From Methanobrevibacter_A sp964431035 (GTDB lineage: Archaea > Methanobacteriota > Methanobacteria > Methanobacteriales > Methanobacteriaceae), in the NCBI GenBank assembly GCA_964431035.1, contig CAYSIF010000037.1, forward strand, positions 1 through 16,733: DNA of 16,733 nucleotides. Reading direction: 5' to 3'. Below, in pieces: positions 12,510 to 16,733 of this stretch (positions are counted from its first letter, which is position 1; each line of letters starts with the position of its first letter). The notes under the pieces were generated by a model. It had not been told where the DNA came from, ran no database searches, and saw only the letters and a program-made list of their open reading frames with translations. The translations under genes were made by a program, and so were the position numbers.

Positions 12510-14510
12510 ATGAGTCCAAATAAAAAAATAAATTTAACAACCACCAAATTTGAGGAATTTTTCACAACAAAATATAAAGATCAGGTATATGAGATATTAG
12601 AGAAGTATCCTGATGAGAAATCCCTTGTTATTGATTATAATGATTTAGAATTGTTTGATCCTGATCAAGCAGACTTATTAATTGAAAAACCTGAAGATGT
12701 TATTAAGGCGGCTGAAACTGCATTGAAAAATGTTGATCCTTTAATGAAGGATGCTGCTATTAATATTCGTTTTGCAAATGTTACTAATGTTATTCCTTTA
12801 AAGATTTTGTTAAGTGAATTTATTGGTAATTTTGTTTCTGCGGATGGTATTGTTCGTAAGACTGATGAGATACGTCCTCGTATTGAAACTGGTGTTTTTG
12901 AGTGTAGAGGTTGTATGAGATTGCATGAGGTTGAGCAGACAAGTGATCGTCATATTTTAGAACCTAGTTTATGTAGTGATTGTGGTGGGCGTTCTTTTAG
13001 ATTGTTAGAAGGTGAGAGTAAGTATATTGATACTCAGACTGCTCGTATGCAAGAACCTTTAGAGAATCTTTCTGGGGGAACTGAACCTAAACAGATGTTG
13101 ATGGTTCTTGAGGATGATTTAGTTGATGAGTTGAATCCTGGGGATAAAGTTCGTATTACTGGTACTTTGAAGACATTTCGTGAAGAGCGTAGTGGGAAGT
13201 TTAAGAATTATATTTATGTTAATCATATTGAGCCTTTGGAACAGGAGTTTGAGGAGTTATCTTTAAGTGAAGAGGATGAGGAGGCTATTATTAAGTTAAG
13301 TCAGGATGAGAATATTTATAAGAAGATTATTCGTTCTACTGCTCCTAGTATTCGTGGACATAGTGCTGTTAAGGAGGCTATTGCTTTGCAGTTGTTTGGT
13401 GGTTCTGCTAAAGTTTTAGAGGATGAGACTCATCTTCGTGGAGATATTCATATTTTGATTGTTGGGGATCCTGGTATGGGTAAGTCTCAGATTCTTAAAT
13501 ATGTTTCTAAGTTGGCTCCTCGTAGTATTTATACTAGTGGTAAAGGTACTACTGGTGCGGGTTTAACTGCTGCTGCTGTTCGTGATGAGTTAGGTGGTTG
13601 GTCTTTGGAAGCTGGTGCTTTAGTACTTGGGGATCAAGGTAATGTTTGTGTTGACGAATTGGATAAGATGAGATCTGAGGATAGAAGTGCGCTTCACGAG
13701 GCATTAGAACAACAAACTGTTAGTATTGCTAAGGCAGGCATTATGGCAACATTGAACAGTCGTTGTAGTGTTCTTGCTGCTGCTAACCCTAAATTTGGAC
13801 GTTTTGATAGATATAAGGCTGTTGCAGAGCAGATTGATTTGCCTTCACCTATATTAAGTCGTTTTGATTTAACATTTATTCTTGAAGATACACCTAATAT
13901 AGATAATGATCGTGAAATAGCAAAGCACATTCTGGATATTCATAAAGAAAACAAGATTAATTATGATATAGAACCTGAAATACTTAGAAAATATATTGCT
14001 TATGCTCGTAAAAATTGTAATCCTCAATTAACAGAAGAAGCTAATAAGGTATTAGAAGAATTTTATGTTACTATGAGAAGTGGTGCTATTGATGATGATT
14101 CTCCAGTGCCTATTACTGCAAGACAATTAGAGGCAGTTATACGTTTAGCTGAGGCTAGTGCTAAAATTAAATTAAAAGATTATGTTGAAGCAGAAGATGC
14201 TCATAAAGCAATAAAACTCCAACAAGCTTGTCTTAAAGAAGTTGGATATGATCCTGAAACTGGTAAAATTGATATTGATCGTGTTGAAGGTGGAACACCA
14301 AAATCAGAACGGGATAAATTTGGAGTTGTTTTAAAACTTGTTGAAGAATTACAAGCAGAATTTAATGGTGAAGCACCGAGAGACGTTTTAAATAGTCGGC
14401 TTGAAGATGATTATGATATTAGTACTGAGAAAACTGATGAAATGATTAAAAATCTTAAAAGTAGAGGTGTTCTTTTCGAACCAAAAGCAGGTTATATTAA
14501 AAAAGTATAA
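12510..14510 (+). CDS. mcm: Replicative DNA helicase MCM
   Basis: MCM is the hexameric 3'-5' helicase that unwinds DNA at archaeal replication forks. This 666-residue protein has the same length as the well-studied M. thermautotrophicus MCM. It has the N-terminal DNA-binding region with a four-cysteine zinc site (C132, C135, C155, C158), then the AAA+ core: Walker A GDPGMGKS (319-326), Walker B VDELDK (381-386), sensor 1 AANP (N426) and the arginine finger SRFD (R451). A winged-helix tail occupies about 600-666. No intein is present. The ATG is not preceded by a Shine-Dalgarno sequence. Codon choice changes along the gene: the middle (about 12,770-13,650) is rich in G/T-ending codons, the last third in A-ending ones. 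Confidence 0.98.
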   Translation: MSPNKKINLTTTKFEEFFTTKYKDQVYEILEKYPDEKSLVIDYNDLELFDPDQADLLIEKPEDVIKAAETALKNVDPLMKDAAINIRFANVTNVIPLKILLSEFIGNFVSADGIVRKTDEIRPRIETGVFECRGCMRLHEVEQTSDRHILEPSLCSDCGGRSFRLLEGESKYIDTQTARMQEPLENLSGGTEPKQMLMVLEDDLVDELNPGDKVRITGTLKTFREERSGKFKNYIYVNHIEPLEQEFEELSLSEEDEEAIIKLSQDENIYKKIIRSTAPSIRGHSAVKEAIALQLFGGSAKVLEDETHLRGDIHILIVGDPGMGKSQILKYVSKLAPRSIYTSGKGTTGAGLTAAAVRDELGGWSLEAGALVLGDQGNVCVDELDKMRSEDRSALHEALEQQTVSIAKAGIMATLNSRCSVLAAANPKFGRFDRYKAVAEQIDLPSPILSRFDLTFILEDTPNIDNDREIAKHILDIHKENKINYDIEPEILRKYIAYARKNCNPQLTEEANKVLEEFYVTMRSGAIDDDSPVPITARQLEAVIRLAEASAKIKLKDYVEAEDAHKAIKLQQACLKEVGYDPETGKIDIDRVEGGTPKSERDKFGVVLKLVEELQAEFNGEAPRDVLNSRLEDDYDISTEKTDEMIKNLKSRGVLFEPKAGYIKKV

Positions 14511-14512
14511 AC

Positions 14513-14540
14513 CGATTTTTATAAAAATTATTTATATTAA
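14513..14540 (+). terminator. Possible mcm terminator
   Basis: Immediately after the stop, ATTTTTATAAAAAT forms a short perfect palindrome followed by T-rich sequence. It is a weak structure supported mainly by its position. Confidence 0.35.
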
Positions 14541-14589
14541 TATAGTATGTGAAATATATTATAATTATTATAAATTATTCAATTAATAT

Positions 14590-14599
14590 TTTATATAAA
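14590..14599 (+). promoter_or_regulatory. TATA box for the aIF2-beta gene
   Basis: TTTATATAAA would start transcription near 14620, leaving a leader of about 60 nt that keeps the GGGAG ribosome binding site at 14664-14668. A second TATA-like site at about 14639 would start too late to include that site. Confidence 0.45.
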
Positions 14600-14678
14600 A
14601 AAAAATACTTACTTTTTTACAATTTTTTAAAAATATTCTTTTTATAAAAAGATTAGATTAAAAGGGAGAAGATTAAAA

Positions 14679-15086
14679 ATGGATGATTATGAAAAACTAT
14701 TAAACAGAGCAATAGATCAATTACCTCCAGAAGTATTTGAAACAAAAAGATTTAAAGTAACAAAAGCTTACAGTGTTATCCAAGGAAACCGTACATTCAT
14801 ACAAAACTTCAAAGATGTTGCAGAATCAATAAACCGTGACCCACAACATATATTAAAATTCTTATTAAGAGAATTAGGTACAGCAGGAAATTTAGAAGGT
14901 CAAAGAGCAATACTTCAAGGAAAATTCAACCACTTCTTAATAAATGAAAGAATAGATGAATATGTTGAAAAATATGTTATCTGCCATGAATGTAACAGAC
15001 CAGATACAAAAATTATTAGAGAAGATCGTATATTTATTCTTAAATGTGCAGCATGCGGTGCAAGAGCACCATTAAAATCATTATAA
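14679..15086 (+). CDS. Translation initiation factor aIF2, beta subunit
   Basis: aIF2-beta is part of the alpha-beta-gamma factor that brings initiator Met-tRNA to the small ribosomal subunit in a GTP-dependent way. The 135-residue protein has the archaeal layout: an N-terminal helix for the gamma subunit (about 2-18), the alpha-beta core with NRTFIQNF (37-44) and QHILKFLLRELGTAGN (56-71), and a C-terminal zinc ribbon with C102, C105, C123 and C126. Length matches the family, which lacks the Lys-rich extension of eukaryotic eIF2-beta. GGGAG lies 10 nt before the ATG. It comes before the NMD3 and tyrS genes on the same strand, a translation-related cluster. Confidence 0.97.
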   Translation: MDDYEKLLNRAIDQLPPEVFETKRFKVTKAYSVIQGNRTFIQNFKDVAESINRDPQHILKFLLRELGTAGNLEGQRAILQGKFNHFLINERIDEYVEKYVICHECNRPDTKIIREDRIFILKCAACGARAPLKSL

Positions 15087-15124
15087 AAAAATTTTATCTT
15101 CTTTTAAAAAATAAACTATTTTAA

Positions 15125-15158
15125 AACTTTTTTATTATACTTTTTTATTCCTTTTTTA
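15125..15158 (+). terminator. Oligo-T tracts after aIF2-beta
   Basis: Three runs of at least six T residues (about 15128-15133, 15141-15146, 15152-15157) lie in the 111-bp gap before the NMD3 gene, with no hairpin. Together with a possible TATA (ATTATAAC, about 15168-15175) this suggests NMD3 may have its own promoter. Confidence 0.4.
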
Positions 15159-15197
15159 AAAAAAAAGATTATAACACTTTTATGGTTAAAAGATAAA

Positions 15198-16238
15198 ATG
15201 TTTTGTCCAGAATGCGGAAATACAGAGGAACCATTAATTAATGGAGTTTGTAAAACTTGTTTTCTAAAAACATACAAGATGCTTAAAATTCCAGAAAACA
15301 CAACAATCAATGTATGTAAACATTGTAATAGTAAATTATTCAAAGGACAATGGATTGATGAATACATACCTGAAGATGAAATAATATACCGCACACTTGA
15401 AGAAGAAATACAACTAGACGAATTAGTTGAAGATCCAATTATCGACTTAGAAATCCTACAAATGCGTGGAACCATTGCAGAATGTGAAATAGAATCTACA
15501 GGAACAATACAAGGAAGCACAATTACAGAAACACATCAAACCAATATAAAAATAAAACACACAGTATGTCCATCATGTAGTAAAAAAGAATCTGGATACT
15601 ATGAAGCAGTAATACAAGTAAGAGCAGATAAAAGAAACCTAAAAACCAATGAAATAGAAAACATAGAACAACACATAATTAAAACCGTTGAAAAACAATC
15701 CCAACACGACAAACTAGCATATATACCACAAGTACTAAAACCAAAAGAAGGAATAGACTATTATATTGGCTCATTAAAAACTGCAAGAAAAATAGTAAAC
15801 AATCTTAAAACAAATATTGGAGGAATAAGTAAAGAATCTCCAAGATTAATAAGTGAAGACTCCTCAACTGGAAAAGGATTATACAGAATATGGATTTCAT
15901 TCCGTATTCCAGAATTTGAAAAAGGAGACTTCATAAAATTTGAAGATAAAAATCATAAAATAATAAACATAAATGGAAATCATATACAAACCCAAAATCT
16001 TGAAAATCAGGAAACTACAAGTATACCTTGGAATAAATATGATAAAACCAAACTAATAAGTAAAAAAGAAGATATTAAAAAAACAACAGTAACAAATAAA
16101 ACACCAACACATATACAAATATTAGATCCAGAAGATTACAGTACTGTTGACCTTAATATGAAACCAGAATACCAAGATATTGAAATTGGTGAAGAAATAA
16201 ACTGCATTAAAATTAATAATATCTTATACATACTATAA
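15198..16238 (+). CDS. NMD3-family 50S subunit maturation/export-like protein
   Basis: The 346-residue homologue of eukaryotic Nmd3, the 60S export adaptor. In archaea, which have no nucleus, a role in late large-subunit assembly is inferred. The N-terminus has zinc-binding CxxC pairs: C3-C6, C18-C21 and C40-C43. A fourth pair is in the signature TVCPSCSKKESGYYEAVIQVR (C124, C127). The rest (about 150-346) is mixed alpha/beta with OB-like strands and lacks the eukaryotic nuclear export tail. ATG at 15198 has no evident Shine-Dalgarno sequence. A TATA-like ATTATAAC about 26 nt upstream suggests a leaderless message. It is 29 nt before tyrS. A/C-rich codons contrast with mcm on the same strand. 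Confidence 0.9.
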   Translation: MFCPECGNTEEPLINGVCKTCFLKTYKMLKIPENTTINVCKHCNSKLFKGQWIDEYIPEDEIIYRTLEEEIQLDELVEDPIIDLEILQMRGTIAECEIESTGTIQGSTITETHQTNIKIKHTVCPSCSKKESGYYEAVIQVRADKRNLKTNEIENIEQHIIKTVEKQSQHDKLAYIPQVLKPKEGIDYYIGSLKTARKIVNNLKTNIGGISKESPRLISEDSSTGKGLYRIWISFRIPEFEKGDFIKFEDKNHKIININGNHIQTQNLENQETTSIPWNKYDKTKLISKKEDIKKTTVTNKTPTHIQILDPEDYSTVDLNMKPEYQDIEIGEEINCIKINNILYIL

Positions 16239-16258
16239 AAAAAAATTTTAAATCAGCT

Positions 16259-16263
16259 GTGAT
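16259..16263 (+). promoter_or_regulatory. Ribosome binding site of tyrS
   Basis: GTGAT, the GGTGAT-type sequence complementary to the archaeal 16S rRNA 3' end, lies 4 nt before the ATG at 16268. It fixes the start of this gene, which follows the NMD3 stop by 29 nt. Confidence 0.6.
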
Positions 16264-16267
16264 AATT

Positions 16268-16733
16268 ATGAATAATGAAGAAAAATTAAGTATTATTGAA
16301 AATGGAACACAAGAAATAATAAAAACCAGTGAATTACTAGAATTATTTGATAAAGAAAAACCAATTGCATACACAGGTTATGAACCATCAGGTAAAATAC
16401 ACTTAGGACATGCAATAACTATAATGAAACTAAAACAATTACAAAAATTAGGATTCCATATTAAAATACTTCTTGCAGATTACCATGCATATCTTAATCG
16501 TAAAGGAACATTAGAAGAAATAAGAGAAGTTGCAGAATATAATAAGAAATGTTTCCAAGCATTAGGACTTGATGAGGAAACCGAATATATTCTTGGATCT
16601 AGTTTCCAAACACAACCAGAATACACAGATGATGTTTATAAACTTGCAACAATAACAACTTTAAAAAGAGCAAGAAGAAGTATGGATCAAGTAAGTCGTC
16701 ATGATGATAATCCTAAAGTTGCAAGTACTATAT
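16268..16733 (+). CDS. tyrS: Tyrosyl-tRNA synthetase, N-terminal part (cut by window edge)
   Basis: The first 155 codons read MNNEEKLSIIENGTQEII... and are open to the end of the window. The class I HIGH motif appears as HLGH (45-48) inside AYTGYEPSGKIHLGH, and LLADYHAYLN (68-77) is the archaeal/eukaryotic TyrRS signature. The tyrosine-binding YKLATITT helix region follows at 124-131. The enzyme attaches tyrosine to tRNA-Tyr in the cytosol. The KMSKS-type loop and anticodon-binding part lie beyond the window. The start is supported by GTGAT 4 nt upstream and by the 29-nt gap to NMD3, indicating cotranscription. Tryptophanyl-tRNA synthetase is the main alternative; the Tyr-type motifs argue against it. 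Confidence 0.93.
   Translation, partial: MNNEEKLSIIENGTQEIIKTSELLELFDKEKPIAYTGYEPSGKIHLGHAITIMKLKQLQKLGFHIKILLADYHAYLNRKGTLEEIREVAEYNKKCFQALGLDEETEYILGSSFQTQPEYTDDVYKLATITTLKRARRSMDQVSRHDDNPKVASTI

Noticed and set aside
12510..14510. Possible intein or split in mcm
   Set aside because: Walker A, Walker B, sensor and arginine-finger motifs are continuous at the normal spacing and the length is 666 residues, so there is no insertion.
14548..14646. About 32-codon GTG frame between mcm and aIF2-beta
   Set aside because: There is no ribosome binding site, it is almost only Ile/Tyr/Lys/Leu/Phe from A/T runs, and it overlaps the likely aIF2-beta promoter.

Overview
The window comes from a very AT-rich methanogenic archaeon of the Methanobacteriales. 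The genus is most likely Methanosphaera or a close relative; this is inferred from base composition and gene set, not from a database match. The archaeal markers are MCM helicase, aIF2-beta, an NMD3 homologue, ribosomal protein S17e, a GHMP-type shikimate kinase, a thermosome start, TATA-like promoters and oligo-T terminators.

Layout. Bases 1-35 (minus) are the first codons of a thermosome subunit, followed by about 580 bp without a gene. Bases 615-2960 (minus) hold a closely spaced pair: a six-helix potassium channel with a full S4 voltage-sensor pattern, and a large cytoplasmic protein with an internal duplication, a PH-like region and a C-terminal SHOCT segment. Bases 3035-8381 (minus) form one operon: aspartate kinase, dapA, dapB, asd, and last a 430-residue coiled-coil protein ending in a winged-helix-like domain. 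An unannotated 26-codon hydrophobic ORF with a Shine-Dalgarno sequence lies just upstream of aspartate kinase. Bases 8811-10480 (minus) hold S17e and chorismate mutase (3 bp apart) and archaeal shikimate kinase. Bases 10679-11858 (plus) hold an SppA-like membrane protein lacking the usual catalytic residues and a small CPHC thioredoxin. A minus-strand membrane-anchored coiled-coil protein (11927-12361) separates these from an information-processing block on the plus strand: MCM, aIF2-beta, NMD3 and the start of tyrosyl-tRNA synthetase, which runs off the end.

How the genes fit together. The lysC-dapA-dapB-asd operon makes aspartate semialdehyde and carries it towards diaminopimelate and lysine (lysine is also a pseudomurein building block in this order). 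In archaea aspartate semialdehyde is also a precursor for dehydroquinate, so the nearby shikimate kinase and chorismate mutase belong to a branch fed by the same metabolite. The right-hand block covers replication (MCM), initiation (aIF2-beta), 50S subunit maturation (NMD3) and tRNA charging (TyrRS).

The most interesting unexplained items are the small ORF and 14-bp palindrome ahead of the lysine operon, a 49-nt hairpin between aroK and chorismate mutase, the catalytically atypical SppA-like protein, the duplicated SHOCT protein next to the channel, the coiled-coil/winged-helix protein at the end of the lysine operon, and strong strand-composition blocks that ignore gene direction. I see no CRISPR array, transposase, integrase, tRNA or rRNA gene, and no clear defence system.
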